From NCBI GenBank assembly GCA_029204225.1, contig CM055102.1:29857632-29921631 (forward strand): DNA of 64,000 nt, written 5' to 3'. Of the stretch, positions 34,070 to 46,614 are shown piece by piece. The DNA comes from Diphasiastrum complanatum (taxonomy: Eukaryota > Streptophyta > Lycopodiopsida > Lycopodiales > Lycopodiaceae). Below the pieces are notes generated by a model that searched no databases, was not told where the DNA came from, and saw only the letters and a program-made list of their open reading frames with translations. The position numbers and the translations under genes are program-made. Position 1 is the stretch's first letter. The number at the start of each line of letters is the position of its first letter.

Positions 34070-35450
34070 CTATCTTATTGATGCTAAAAGAGAACTTTGG
34101 AAAGTTGAGAGCAATCTCCTTTCCATTCCATCCTTTTTGTTAGCCATAACAAAGGCATCAAGCTTGAAAAGTCTACCTTGTCTATTGCCCCTAGCAACCA
34201 AGATTTCTTCCTTTGTAATGAAACAAGCATCAACACCAAACTTTACCATGTATCCTTTCTCTATCATTTGACCAACACTTAACAAATTCTTTGAAAGTGA
34301 AGGAATGTAAAGAACGCCATCAAGTCTTGCTTTCCTATTGGTAGAAAGACAAATAGGAATTGAACCAATACCTTCAATCACACACTCACCACCATTGGCC
34401 ATGTGTATCACTTTCTTGGCTCCATCATAAGTGAACAAAGAAGTAAAGAACTCCTTGTGACTAGTCATGTGTGAACTAGCTCCACTATCAATCCACCATG
34501 AATCTTTGTCACCTTCACTTGATATTGGACTTGAAGAACACATCAAAAGAGAATCAACGCCACATAGATCCTCATCATTAGTAGTAAAGTTGATTTGCTT
34601 GCTACCTTCATCTCTTTGCTTCTTCAAACATTCATTAGAAAAATGCCCTTTGATTCCACAATAAAAGCATTTCAACTTAGACTTATCTTTATTTTTGCCA
34701 AAAGAGGAAGTCTCACCTTGATCTTGTCCTTTTGACCACTTGCCTTTGCCTTTGGCCTTGAACTTGCCTTTTATGAACATAGCCTCCTCTTCATAATGAG
34801 ATGTCGATGTAGATCCACCTCCTCTTGATTGAAGCCTATACTCCTCATTCACCAAGATCTCTTGCAATCCACAATACTTGGCAAATTCTTTTCAATAGCA
34901 AAACTTTGAACAAGATTAGCATGATCATCCAACCAGCCATTAAGTATAACTTGAAAAAGTTTTACCTCCTTAATGCTTTCATCAATACTTGCTAACTCAT
35001 CATTGAATGACTTAACCCTCAAAACAAAAGCATGAGTACTCTCTTTTGCAAACTTTGAAAGATTTTCCTCCTAAGACTAAACACTCTTGATGTAGACTTG
35101 GATTCATAAAGCTTCTTCAAATCTTCCTAATCCTCCAACGATGATGTGCACTTACCAATCTCCTTGAGAAGTTCATCGGTAACATTCATCTTAATCATGT
35201 GTAGTGCCCTTTTGGACCTCTTATCATACCTCACTTGATCTTGAGGTGCTTGAGGTCTCTCCTCCACACTTGCAACAATCTTCATAAACTCATTCATCTC
35301 CAATAAGGACTCCATCCTCATCTTCCAAGTAGAATAGTTTGATTGAGGTAAGCCTATCATTGCCTTCCAACATGAATCCACCACTTGTAGCCATGTTGCA
35401 ATGACTTGATCTTCTTCTTTCAACCTATTCCAATGCACAAAGCACTCTCT
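34070..35450 (-). pseudogene. Copia-like gag and aspartic protease
   Basis: The N-terminal gag part (35438-35127) includes SNYSTWKMRMESLLEMNEFM and KRALHMIKMNVTDELLKEIG. Broken frames then carry YESKSTSRVFSL and related gag motifs. From 34867 to 34070 one frame encodes the nucleocapsid knuckle CFYCGIKGHFSNEC, then the protease SWWIDSGASSHMTSHKEFF with intact D-S-G, and NLLSVGQMIEKGYMVKFG. This is standard Ty1/copia order. Integrase should follow but was not found before the long frame at 33955. Confidence 0.8.
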
Positions 35451-35977
35451 TTAATGTCAAAAAATGAACTCAAGAAGAAATCAAAAAGATATGGAATCTC
35501 TCAAATCTCTTCTAGCACTTCTAACTAGAAAATCAACACACAGAATAGTGAAATCTTGATCAATCTATGATCTATTCTCAATCTAATTCCACTTCCTAAG
35601 ATTGCAACACATTCAAATGAAGTTCAGTAACCTCACAAACTAGAGATCCAATCAAAATTAGGGTTTTGACAAAATCACAAAAAATTGAATATCTCAAATT
35701 CTACATGCAATTTCTAAAAACTTGATATATCATCTTGTAGCCTCCAATGAGACCTCCCTAATGCACCAAAAATGGGCTAATTTTAGTAAACCAAGTGTGA
35801 AATCAGAATTGATCAAGTATATAGACCTATATTGAGTTTTGACCTACAAAAGATCAATTCTACACATGCAAAAATGCTGATTTTTGAGTAGAGATCAATC
35901 TAGCATGCTCTAGCATTGGTAACTCCTCCAAATCCTTGCTAAAGATGGCTAATCCTTTCGTAACTTGAAACACAAGA

Positions 35978-35989
35978 GCTCTAATACCA
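35978..35989 (-). other. Primer-binding site for initiator tRNA-Met
   Basis: Immediately after the LTR end the minus strand reads TGGTATTAGAGC, one mismatch from TGGTATCAGAGC, the standard plant retrotransposon primer-binding site complementary to the 3' end of initiator tRNA-Met. It fixes this LTR as a 5' LTR for the gag-protease downstream. Confidence 0.7.
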
Positions 35990-36516
35990 TGTGAAGGATT
36001 TCAGATCATTCAAGATCCAATCCGTGTGCAAAGACTAGTAGGGACAATCCCCTAAAATGAGGATAGGAAAACACAAGAGAGATTGTGGAGCAAAACCACC
36101 CACCAAATCTAGATCCCTCCTGGAGAATCCTCCTGGATCTAGCCCCCAAGCCATGCCATGTGATAGCAAGAGGAGAAGAGCTCAACTGATAACCTAGACC
36201 AAAGTCATTGACGGAATAATCACTACCTCAATATATATAGAGTAGGATCCTATGCATGACCACATGCAATCCCCATGCAGGTCAACTACAAATAGGTCAC
36301 AGCTCTTCATGCATACCTCGTGCCTATATCAGTTACATGTACATGAACTACTCCATATGTCTCAATTAGAGTGTTTGGGTCCTCTCAAGGTCATTAGTCA
36401 ACAGCAAGCCTTGACGTGGAATTAAATCTAGACGTGATCGATAATTTCGGACACTAGAGGGCCGGTCCACCATATTAGGACTATTCCATGTCCACAACTG
36501 AATATGACCATAACAT
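35990..36516 (-). repeat. LTR (527 bp) adjoining a primer-binding site
   Basis: On the minus strand it starts TGTTATGGTCATATTCAG at 36516 and ends ...AATCCTTCACA at 35990. CTACTCTATATATATTGAGG near 36235 is TATA-like. The internal block GAGGACCCAAACACTCTAAT resembles GAAGGCCCAAACAATCCAAT in the LTR at 54622, and TTTGGTGGGTGGTTTTGCTC resembles a block at about 54970, so the two belong to one family. Confidence 0.65.
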
Positions 36517-36783
36517 TCTTCCTCCCTTAAACAGGTTCTATCCTCAGAACGGGTAAAAAAAATACATGAAACTATTCCTAAAGCTTTCAAGCCTTACCCA
36601 TGAACCATTATTCTTAGTCTGATCTTTCCATCTAAATAAGCATTCAAAGATGCAACAATTCTTTAATTGCTCGTCTCTACTCATGAATACTAACTCAAAT
36701 CCCAAAGATAAACTAAGCAATAAATCTTCCAAATGGGCTGATCTTATCCAAAAAAAGTATTCATCACCCTCATGTAATCCCAA
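36517..36783 (-). pseudogene. Gypsy-type pol C-terminus ending at the LTR
   Basis: The minus strand encodes IFECLFRWKDQTKNNGSWVR and LESFRNSFMYFFYPF, then in the next frame EDRTCLREEEC, ending in the purine-rich AAGGGAGGAAGAA that abuts the LTR start at 36516. The pattern (Y/C-L-x-R/K-W-K-D/G...SW...E-D-K) is that of the gypsy integrase C-terminal chromo-like tail and is paralleled at 54480-54621. So pol 3' sequence sits on one side of this LTR and copia-like gag on the other. Confidence 0.55.
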
Positions 36784-36789
36784 TTACAT

Positions 36790-37710
36790 GAACCACTGGG
36801 TGATTTTACTTTATTTCAGAAATCAAATTCAAAAGCTAAAGGAATTTTATGTCAATTTCTTGTAGAAAATAAGGCTCCTTGGTACAAATATCAAAATATT
36901 CTAAAATACCACAATTCAGTCATCTAAAATCTCTAGGAGATCCATCAAGTCTTTGACAATTATAACTCAAAGCAGAGTACTACAGTTACTCTAATGAGTT
37001 AACATCCCCAAATATGCAAGAAATTAGCAACTATCCGTATCTTAATAGATTTATTTGTCTCCTATAAATCATGAGATATAGAGTGAACTTTGTACACAAG
37101 CACTTATAAACTACAATCTGAAAGATAAGCAAATTCCTCATAAGTATGCAAATACTTAATGAAAATGTGTGTGAGATCCACACAATCTCAAGTATGCACT
37201 GGAGTAAAGGAATTTAGAGTTCATCCAACAAATCTAAATCTTTGACTCACCCAATTGATCAAGAATTACTCATTATCTTAAGAATCTTCACATTTCCTTA
37301 TAATCTTCTAATGACTTTTAAGTATTTATTTATGATCTGTCAATCATAAACATTTAGAATCTTATGATTCGTCCATCATAATTTACAGGATTCCAAAACC
37401 ATACTTAATCATTGAAAGATACTGGAGTATATGTACAACATACAACTCAGGAAATAAAGGAATCATTCTGAAATCTTTTCCACAAGGAAAATCACTGGAT
37501 CTCAAGAATTTCTTTCAACTTGATTCTTAACCAAATTATGAGTTCCAAATTCTACAGTCAACCAAGTAATTAAAGACCATTATAACACATGTCTTTAACA
37601 AAATAAACTTTATACAATCACCTAGAACAACATCTAGAAATTACAAAGTTTTGCTGAATTCCCAAAATTCAGTTTACCATTCTCGGAACCATTAGATCCG
37701 GTATCCAATT
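36790..37710. other. AT-rich stretch without a gene
   Basis: No coding motif or defined repeat is recognised between the gypsy tail and the start of the plus-strand gypsy RT. Confidence 0.5.
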
Positions 37711-37714
37711 GAGC

Positions 37715-38735
37715 TCACAGGGATACTATCACTAATAAATCAAGTTTATTTCTCAGAGAGAAAATCAAAGAAGATATACAAAGGTTACTGGCTATAGGTT
37801 TCATTAAAGAGATAGAGCATACAACATGGTTATCCCTCATAATGGTGGTTCCCAAGAAGAATGGTAAGTTACGGATATGTGTGGACCTAAAATAACTGAA
37901 TAAAGTCACAAAGAAGGACTACTTTCCTTTACCATTAACCGATGTTATATTAGAAGAGATGGCAGACGCCGAGGCAATGAATGGATGGCTTTAGTGGTTA
38001 TTTCCTTATTCGATTAAATCAGAAAGACATTCATAAGACGACATTTTCCACTGAGTTTGGTACATATGCATATCAAGTAATGTCATTCGGACTTTGTAAT
38101 GCTCCATCAACATTTCAAAGAGTAATGCAGTTCGCGTTTAAAGATTTACTGCATAAGATTTTAGAAATCTATCTAGATGATATCGGTCTTAAATCTAAAG
38201 CTTGTGATCATCTTGATTGTCTTGAAAAAGTTTTAATCCAATGCAAGAAATATGGAATCTTATTGAATCCGAAGAAATGTCAAATTTGGGTAACACATGG
38301 TATTGTCTTAGGACATATCATATCCAAAGATGGTATATCCAAGTTAGAGTTATTCAAGACATGCTGCTACCGGCCATGATAAAAGAGATTTATATCTTCG
38401 TAGACCATTGTAATTACTATTGTATATTTATTCTTGATTTTGCAAGAAAAGCTAGATTAATTTATGAAGTCATTACGGATCCAAAATAGACCAAAGAAAG
38501 AATACAAACAGTTGAGAATTTGAAGCATGCACTTGTCACTGCACCCATTCTCCGAGCACCGAACTATCAATTAGAATTCTATGTTCATACGGACGCCAAT
38601 AAGTATCCTATTAGAGTCATCCTAACGCAACTAGGAGAATTTGGAAAAGACTATCCGATTCGTTTCCTCAGCCGACAATTAGTCCCTACTCAAGTAAATT
38701 ATTCTACAACTAGAGCAAAAAACAAATTTCAAAAA
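37715..38735 (+). pseudogene. Ty3/gypsy RT and RNase H fragment
   Basis: Reading through frame changes, the plus strand gives EDIQRLLAIGFIKEIEHTTW, MVVPKKNGKLRICVDLK, a stop, LNKVTKKDYFPLPLTDVIL, then from 37981 an open frame with MDGFSGYFLIRLNQKDIHKT, MSFGLCNAPSTFQRVMQ, and the catalytic box as IYLDDIGLKS, followed by CQIWVTHGIVLGHIISKDGI. RNase H starts near 38520 (LKHALVTAPILRAPNYQLEF, VHTDANKYPIR) and stops at YSTTRAKN at about 38722, where AT-rich DNA takes over. Protease, integrase and LTRs are missing. Confidence 0.9.
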
Positions 38736-38739
38736 AAAT

Positions 38740-39315
38740 ATTATTTCTTAAACAAAATTTATTTCTAAGAACATTTCTAAAAAATCAAAATTTATGAAAA
38801 AAATAAATTTGGAACCCTCACCAATTTTTTTTTCTAAAATAAATTATTGTTTATAAAACAGACTATATTCCTAAAAATATTTCTTAAAAAAACCGAGTTT
38901 TTGAAAAAAGACATTGAGGGGGTCCATCCGACGTGGTGGATGGACCCCGAGCAAATTTTTGTTTTTAAAAGAAAATATGATTTTTTAAACAAAATTTATT
39001 TCTAAGAACATTTTCTAAAAAAACAAAATTTATGGAAAAAAAAAATTTGAATCCGTCGCGAAAGGTCCATCCGCCGCGTGTATTCAATTGGAAAAACATT
39101 GTTGAAATTTTTTATTAAAAAAAACATTGAGGTTGTCCATTTCGGAGTCCATCCGTCTCGGAGGATGGATTTGGCCAACCCCTCTCAAAGTTTTTTTTGA
39201 TACTTTTTTTTTAGTTTTTTAAGAAAAAAAGTAAAAATATTGTTAAAAACAAATTTCAAAAAACAAATGTTAGGGGCGGAAGGTTTCCATCCGTCGTGGC
39301 GGATGGAGGGGGCCA
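38740..39315. repeat. AT-rich region with repeated short hairpins
   Basis: The motif TCCATCCG..G.GGATGGA occurs three times as a hairpin: 38919-38948 (11-bp perfect stem GGGGTCCATCC), 39148-39169 and 39286-39307 (7-bp stems). A half copy lies at about 39066. Between them a block TTTATTTCTAAGAACATTT, CTAAAAAA.CAAAATTTATG repeats at 38758 and 38996. GGCCAAC follows the last two hairpins. The GC-rich hairpins stand out sharply from the A/T background. Confidence 0.6.
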
Positions 39316-39793
39316 ACATAAATTTTAAAATCCAACTAAGAAAAATATTTAAGACCTCCTATTTATGTTCTCTTTAGTCACTTTCTAAGATTGATTATGG
39401 GATAATTGGTATTCCACGTGTCAGCACCATGTGCATTTCTTATTTTTAGCTAGAGTTCTTTTTTTGTGGGTTTTAAATGGGGACCCATTTAAAAAAAAGA
39501 TTGGCCACAATTGTTGAGAGAAATACTATTTTAAGCTTCTATATATAGCTTGGAAAAATTTCATGCCTAACTAAATGCTTATGGGATAAATATGTGAACT
39601 TAATGGTCTCTCCTCATTCCTCCTTTCATTCTCAGAAAGAAGAGAGCAAGAAGACGATGGAGAGAGACACCCGACCATGCTATGGATATTGCAGTTGGAG
39701 GATGCAATCAAAAAGAAGAGAGCAAGAAGACGATGGAGAGAGAGACCCGCATCCCGCCTGCTCGCGATTGAGAGAAAGAGAGAGAGAGAACCG

Positions 39794-39908
<115 letters not shown>

Positions 39909-39909
39909 T

Positions 39910-42900
39910 CTAAGGGGGAAAAAAATTTGAAATTGTGTGTGCATGTGCACCCAAAAAAAAAAAAGGCTTCTATGTGATATTTTTCACACGCATAGGACCT
40001 TTCAATTGTTTTTTAGCTTTTCGCGTTGTAAAAAGCGTGACTTTTTGTTGCGGGTAGAGCGTGACATTTTTGACGGCATGGCGACATTCTGTCTCTAAAA
40101 TAGTTTTAATATATATGATAATGGACAATACGATAAAAAAAAAAACATGATTCTTGGGTTATGGCAATGCAACAACATTTCATTAGATATAGAAACAAGG
40201 ATACTATCATTCCGATGTGAATAAAATGTGTTACGTTCATGTAGAGTTCAAGGTAGTGGTATGCCTTAGAGTATACTTAGCCATGAATGTTTTTGTTGAA
40301 TCCAACATCCGACGTATGTTGTCGTCCAGTCTCCAAAATTAAAAAAAGGTCTTCAAATTCAAGAGTGTTTTTGTTGGTTAGTCCCATCGTGGCCATCTTT
40401 GCCTCTTAGGATCCTGGGTGGCCTTTTGTCCTTTTGATCTGCCAAGAAGTGTGAGACCCAAAATTTCTTTATTGGATCACTTAGATTTCTGTTCTCCAAC
40501 CTCATATAGTGCTCATTAACAATGCCCTCCTCTTTCTTGAAGACTTGCTTACATACACACGATGGCCTTTTAAAAATACCTTTGCTTGAGGAGCAGTGGA
40601 TTTACTTAGCAACAACTTTGCAACCACCTCCGGATTAGAGTTTCTCCCATGGAGCAATGAGCCTGACTCAGAAACCGTAGTGTTCTGCCAGTGATTTTGA
40701 AGGTGACTTTCTAGGATATAACACAGGAGAAAAACCATCTCCAAGAGACGTTGGAGGTCGTTACTGCAGATAGTTCTGCCTTAGGTGTAAACTGCAAAGA
40801 AATTGCCAGGCTACGTTGGTTTCTGGTTCGCACTATGTCAAATCAAATGATTTTCCACACTGACTTTCTGGCCGTAGTGATGGCTTCGTTGCCTCATGAT
40901 TGCAACGATGGAGTACTACTTCTCCAGATAACCAATGATGGATTCATTCTGTCTTCAAAAAGGTGATCCCGACGCCTCGATCAAATTGACCCTATTCACC
41001 TCAAACTCCATAGGCATAAGTGTCTTTGCGTAATTTCCATCTACTTTGATTATAGGTACCAAGTGCAAATGTCCCCCAACAACTGTTTTTGATGGTTTAC
41101 TTTCCAGTGTTGTTGTCTGTTCTCAAAGAAGTAGTGACATTTCAAGCTTGTTATCTCAACGCATGTAAAACTACCATGTGGAGACTTTTACTTCTCTCTA
41201 TCCATCATGCCTTTGAATTCTTCATCTCAACGCACGTAAAACTACCATGTGGATACTTTTGCTTCTCTCTATCCATCATGCCTTTGAAATCTTCATCTGC
41301 TTGTTCAATCATGTCTTGTCCATGGAGTCACTCCCCACCCCAATGTATTGTTTTTTTATCTCATTTTTTTTTCTCTTAATTTCCAAATTTTAGGCTCCTA
41401 TTCAAACATGCATGTCCATAATAGAGTTTCAGCAAATGTCCCATGCAACTCGGAATTTATGCAAAAATGCAATAAGGAATGTATGCAGGGAGTTTGAGAC
41501 CTGCAACACATGCTCAACATACCGTGTCTAATCATGATGCATAATAGTGAAGTGGTGTTTACAACACATTTTATGTATTCCATTTAGCTAAATGAAATGA
41601 CTAATGGATGAGCTCACAAAACTATGAAAAACTCCTTAAGCCAATTGGTGGGGCATGGGCGTCTTGCCATGTCAAACAGAAGAATGTGCCATGGATTTAT
41701 AATCTTGTTTTCTTGTTTTAGAAGCCTTATCACATGCCTTCAACATAAAATCAATGATGGTTGAATTTGATTTAACATGATTTGGGTTCAATGAATGGTG
41801 CACTAACAGCTAGTTGCAGTAATTGTAGGTGGTGGGGCCTTGCCCTTGGATATCCTTGCCTTGGAGCCTTAAAGCATGTTCCCATGCCCCATTTATTCCG
41901 ATTGCTTCCGTTGAAAATTTTTAGAAGGGCAGTCCCCATAAGCTTTTCATCAATCTATAACAAAAAAAAGTTTTTCATTAAACATTAGCTCCTAGGGACC
42001 CTTCAACCCTCCCTCTAGAGGTCCTTGATTACAAAATGTTCATTTTTTGTATCCTATATTTCCCTCCATTGAATGGGGGCATAAATGATAAGGATAAACT
42101 CATCTATAGGGTTTAGAGCTATGAGTAGGTCTCAGTCGAAGTTTTAGAAGTGTGGGAAGTACATCCCCCTGACATTAATAAGGTGTTGAGGTGTTTTGCA
42201 CATCTATTGTGCATCAACTCTTCAAGAGCTCAAAAGAACATGTTGAATATTTCACCCATTGCACATGTTTTACCAAATGCACGATTATGTGCATCTATGA
42301 TTTTATCAATGGTCTACTCACGTGATGGCAAGCACATAGATGAACAACTCGAGTGGGTGGTTGTTTAGCAAGCATCGGGCGCTGCCATCAAGTTACATAT
42401 AATATTTTAGTGGGTGTTTGTGGAATGCCATGCATAAGATGTAAAAAGGCTCCAACCGTGACCATGAAAATGACTTCCATCACATGCCAAGGTTCACATG
42501 CTAAGAGGCAATGTTCTCAAACCTCCCTCAAGTTTTCCTTCAATATTTGCGATTTTTTAAAGAATGTTGATTTTTGCCTTCTAAAATCTTTACCTAAAGA
42601 CTTTTACCTTCCAAAATCTTGCAACTACTAAAGCTTGATGTTGACAATAATAGCTACTTGGTTAAAAAATCAATACATTTAAGAAAACACTCACATCAAA
42701 CACATCAAATAAACTTTTTTAGTTTGCTAAATTGTACCTATTTATAACAAAATATCTTGAAAATTTCAAAGGTTGTTAGTATCCAACTATTTCCTTTGGC
42801 CTCAACTTGGCTCACCCCAACAAAAAATGTGTTATAAATTAATAAATTAGCCATACTAGTTTTACCATTGATTGTGCACCAAGGAGCACCCACAAGATGA

Positions 42901-43600
42901 AACTTCACAACCTTAAAATTTCACGTGATTTTTGTGAATTATTATGATGATCTACTTGAATCTCGTGTATTCAAAAGCTTAAGATTTAAAACCTTACATA
43001 TATTTTGTTGGCCATTAGATCTCCTACAAAACAAACAAGGTGAATAATATATCACAAGAAGCTTTGCCTTACCTAAGACATTCAAATCGCTTTGCCTTGC
43101 CTAAGACATCCAAATCGCTGAAAAATATAAAAAAAACAAAGATTTGCATTTTAGAAGGATCAAAAAAAAAAAATCATTCCAGTGCTTAAACTCATCTAAG
43201 CACGACATCTGATTTTTTTAGCAAATCATCACAATAGCTTAGTGCACTCATGACACATCTGAATTTTTTAGCAAATCATCACAATAGCTTACTGCACTCA
43301 TGACACAGCTAAAAAACATATAGCTATCGATTTTCAAGAAGTCAAGGAGGTCGTTTTTTTGACAAAAGTTGTCCATTTCATTCTTGGACACCGTGGCTGT
43401 CTGGACAAATGCACTCTAAACAAGACACTTGAGTGTTGCCAATTTTGAGGCCTAAGGGTCTTTGCTCTCTCTCCTGTCTCTCCAAGTTTAGAGAGCAAGT
43501 GTGGCACGTATTCCCTTCCACGTGCTTCAGAATAGCAAGGCAAGCAAGCACATCTCTCCCTCCTCCCTCCTCCCTCCCTCCCTTGCTTCGATCGTCAAGA
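39910..43600. other. Long stretch without a recognised gene
   Basis: Nothing matches a known protein in 3.7 kb. Local duplications are the only structure. A 71-bp tandem repeat lies at 41153-41294 (ATCTCAACGCATGTAAAAC... twice). A 28-bp repeat lies at about 43068-43123 (TTGCCTTGCCTAAGACATC). A 58-bp repeat lies at about 43205-43319 (TTTTTTAGCAAATCATCACA). The frames 40502-40744 (minus) and 40751-40966 (plus) are open but unrecognised. Confidence 0.5.
41153..41294. repeat. 71-bp tandem duplication
   Basis: Two copies, at 41153 and 41224, of a unit beginning ATCTCAACGCA.GTAAAACT and ending ATGCCTTTGAA.TCTTC, differing at only a few bases. This suggests a recent replication slippage or unequal exchange. 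Confidence 0.8.
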
Positions 43601-43781
43601 ACGATCCATACAAAAAACACAAACTGAATAGAAGCTCAGCTCAGAGCTGCTGTCAAATAGGGTTGATCGTATGATCTGCTCTTGAATATGGATTTGATTA
43701 TGAATATGATAAATCTTTAAGATCGGATCTGGTCAGAGTGAGTGAGAGCAGAATCCTCTCAAGATTTATGCTAGGTTAGCT

Positions 43782-44360
43782 ATGGCTAGAGCAGATGATG
43801 AAGCATCTCAGTCCTTACATAATGCAGGTGAAGGTCCTGAAGATCCGCAGTTGAGACAAGGCTCGACTTCGGAGGCTGATAGCCTTTCACATGAATCTAT
43901 TAGGGCAGAGGATGGTAAGGTTGGATCTTCTGATGCTTCTTCTGCCTTGTCAGAGGGTTCTGCAGTTGGTGAAGATGGTGTTGCGGCAGGGGATAAAGGA
44001 GTGGAGGAAGAGGAGGAGGCGGAATGTCCGTTTTGTTTGTTTATGAAAAGCGGCCCTTGCGGAGAGGAGTTTACTAACTGGGAAAAGTGTGTCGAGGATG
44101 CAGAGAAAGACGAGGAGGACATTGTGACAAAATGCTGGCCTGTGACACAGCTCTTGAAAAAGTGCATGGAGTCTAATACCGATTATTATGGAGTTATTCT
44201 ACAGGCAGAGCAGGCGATGGAAGAGCAGGCTGCATTGAGCGAACAAGCTTCAGCGGCTAAAAGTAACGAAGATTCGGGTGAAGAGTCTCTTTCGCAGGAC
44301 TCCCTCAAAGAAACGGATAGCAAACATTCAAAAGAGGATCAAGCTCAATCCAAAGATTAG
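43782..44360 (+). CDS. GCK-domain protein
   Basis: The intact frame of 192 codons starts at ATGGCTAGAGCAG and needs no intron. Residues 1-78 are acidic, serine-rich and probably disordered. Residues about 81-148 form a plant GCK domain: ECPFCLFMKSGPCGEEFTNW, EKCVEDAEK, KCWPVTQLLKKCMESN, YYGVILQAEQAMEE. Its cysteines at 82, 85, 93, 103, 118 and 128 follow the paired pattern of this fold, which resembles twin CX9C proteins of the mitochondrial intermembrane space. The tail (150-192) is again acidic and serine-rich. The function of GCK proteins is poorly known, so I make no functional claim beyond the domain. The 5' flank is CT-rich (CCTCCCTCCC at 43560) as in many plant leaders. No damage is seen. 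Confidence 0.88.
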   Translation: MARADDEASQSLHNAGEGPEDPQLRQGSTSEADSLSHESIRAEDGKVGSSDASSALSEGSAVGEDGVAAGDKGVEEEEEAECPFCLFMKSGPCGEEFTNWEKCVEDAEKDEEDIVTKCWPVTQLLKKCMESNTDYYGVILQAEQAMEEQAALSEQASAAKSNEDSGEESLSQDSLKETDSKHSKEDQAQSKD

Positions 44361-44369
44361 AAGGTGGTA

Positions 44370-46135
44370 TGACACGAAGGCTTGACCGGCTTCCTTGCAG
44401 AATTGAACCAAGTTGATATCTCGTCTGATACCTTAAGATGTCTGTTTTGGGTTTATCAGTTCAGTTTACCGATACATTATAAATGTTATCTCGTGGCTAC
44501 ACTTTTAGCATCTGTAGATTTTCTCAATTCCTTGTAGAATTTAGAAATAAGACGATGAGAGTCGGATCGTCACAGTTTTGTAGATCCTGATTTTAAAAGC
44601 TACTCAGGCTTATTTCACATGGAAAATGGATTTATTTTGAGATTTGAAAAAGGCATTTAATTGTTCACACTGTAAACTAGCAATTTGAACTCTTTTTGGG
44701 GCAAAGTGGAATCGGATGAAGGAATTTTTGAACTTGGTCATTATGGGTTCTAGATGCACTCTCTGCCAGAAGTTGATGAGGATGCATTGTTTCTTTAAAT
44801 TTCTACTATTCTTGAAGATTCTTTAGAATGTGGTTGCTTTGCATAAAGATGATGGAAATAATTGATTTTCATCGATTATGATACCAAGCAATTTCCTTTG
44901 TTTGGGCTGTCAAATCATCACATTAGTAGATGAGGTTTGGTGTTTGGCCCAGTTCTTCTTGAGTGATACTCACAATGATGTTTTCCTAGGGAACTTGTAG
45001 TAGCATGCTAAAAAAACCTACATTAGGCTGCCTTCCTTTGTAGGCAAACTTTACTACATTCTATTATCAAAGATAGATCAAAAGGGAGAGAAATGTGGAC
45101 ATTTGTTTGTGCGTGTGACTTGCACCTACTCCAGGGACCTGATAATGCGAGTAGGGATGTCATAGCATTTGTTCCACGTTGTGCATGATGAAGTTGACGG
45201 TGTAAGACATTGTGTTTAGACTCCATAGGGTTGAAGATTGCACGTCTCCTTTGTTATGTCGGGTATTATCTTAGACATAACATCAATAGATATAGATCAT
45301 CAGAATTTGAGTGCAATCTAAGTTTTTGGTCTAAATGGAGAAGGCTTTGAATATTTGAGTTTTTGATTGTATTGTAAACCTCTCTAATGCGACTCTTTGA
45401 ACATTCCACGGTCTTATTGCAATTTGGGTATTATGAAAAGTAGGGCTCGATCGGTAGAGCTTTCAAATTTTCATCTTTGTTTATCAATTAATATGTATGT
45501 TGTTTAAACATGCTTTGTTCTTAATCCTATCAAATGGATGTTTGGCCTAATATGTGACATGTTGAAGATATAAAAAGCTTAGTATAGGGAAATTAGCCTA
45601 ATTCCCAACAAGTCGAAGACTTGAAGCCTATTATAGCTAGTGTAACTTAGTTAGCAACATTAACATAGAATAGGAGTAAGCTAGAGTTAGCCTTAGAGTT
45701 TCTCGTAGAAAGAACTTTTGACATCTTCTATTGTAAGAATGATTGAGTCTGCCCTTCAACTCCAAAGAAGCGATAAAACTCAGTACGGTGGTCATTGTAC
45801 AAATTTATCAAAGCTAATGTGGACATATATCTTTGCATCTAACATGCACATTCTAGGGCAATTGATGATGTGAGTATGGATGTCTTTGCATTTGGTTGAT
45901 GCTCCGCATGATGAAGTTGATGGTCTAAGGCTTTGGGATTGGACTTCATAGTTGAAGATTGTATGTCTCTTCGGTTATGTCGGGCATTAATCTAGACATA
46001 ACATCAATATATTTTGTAAGGCATAGTTACCTCCTTTGATTGTTGAAGATGTCTTGTTTTTTGTATCATTGGTCTAGGTTTTGGTTTGGCTGTGGTCAAC
46101 ATTTATTACTTTTTTTATGTAGTTTCAAACTGAAA
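44370..46135. other. Downstream region with a diverged direct repeat
   Basis: After the GCK stop no further gene is supported. The block 45085-45290 (GTGGACATTTGTTTG ... GCATGATGAAGTTGACGG ... TTATGTCGGGTATTA) recurs in diverged form at 45820-46010 (GTGGACATATATCTT ... GCATGATGAAGTTGATGG ... TTATGTCGGGCATTA). The period is about 730 bp. Confidence 0.55.

Positions 46136-46140
<5 letters not shown>

Positions 46141-46183
<43 letters not shown>
46141..46183. repeat. (GA)n microsatellite
   Basis: Pure GA run of about 43 bp. Confidence 0.95.
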
Positions 46184-46188
<5 letters not shown>

Positions 46189-46614
46189 GTTGTTTATTCG
46201 TGCCAAAAGGCATATAAGTTGCAAAGGTACATGTCAAGTGTGTAGTATCAGTGGGAGCGTATGAAACATCTCTAAATTAAAAACAAAAAATGCATATAGA
46301 TCTGAAATATTAAAATATAAGTGAAATATAGTATTGTAGATGTCCCCCAAGGAGGTGATGTAATGGTATAGTAATCAATGTCATCATGTCCCGTTGCTAT
46401 TGAAGAAGGATTTGATATGAGCTGATATTGGAGGTATGTTTGGAGTGTGCTATCGTCGTCATGAAGGTCGTATTTGAGGTGTGTGTGCCAAAGGTAGAGA
46501 CAAGTAGCTCTGACTGCAACATGGCATTGAGTGACGTGTCGTCTTTGGTCTCTATGTGTAGGAATGTCATCATCATCAACCTCTATTGACTTTGGATCTG
46601 TCCATGGTCTCCCT

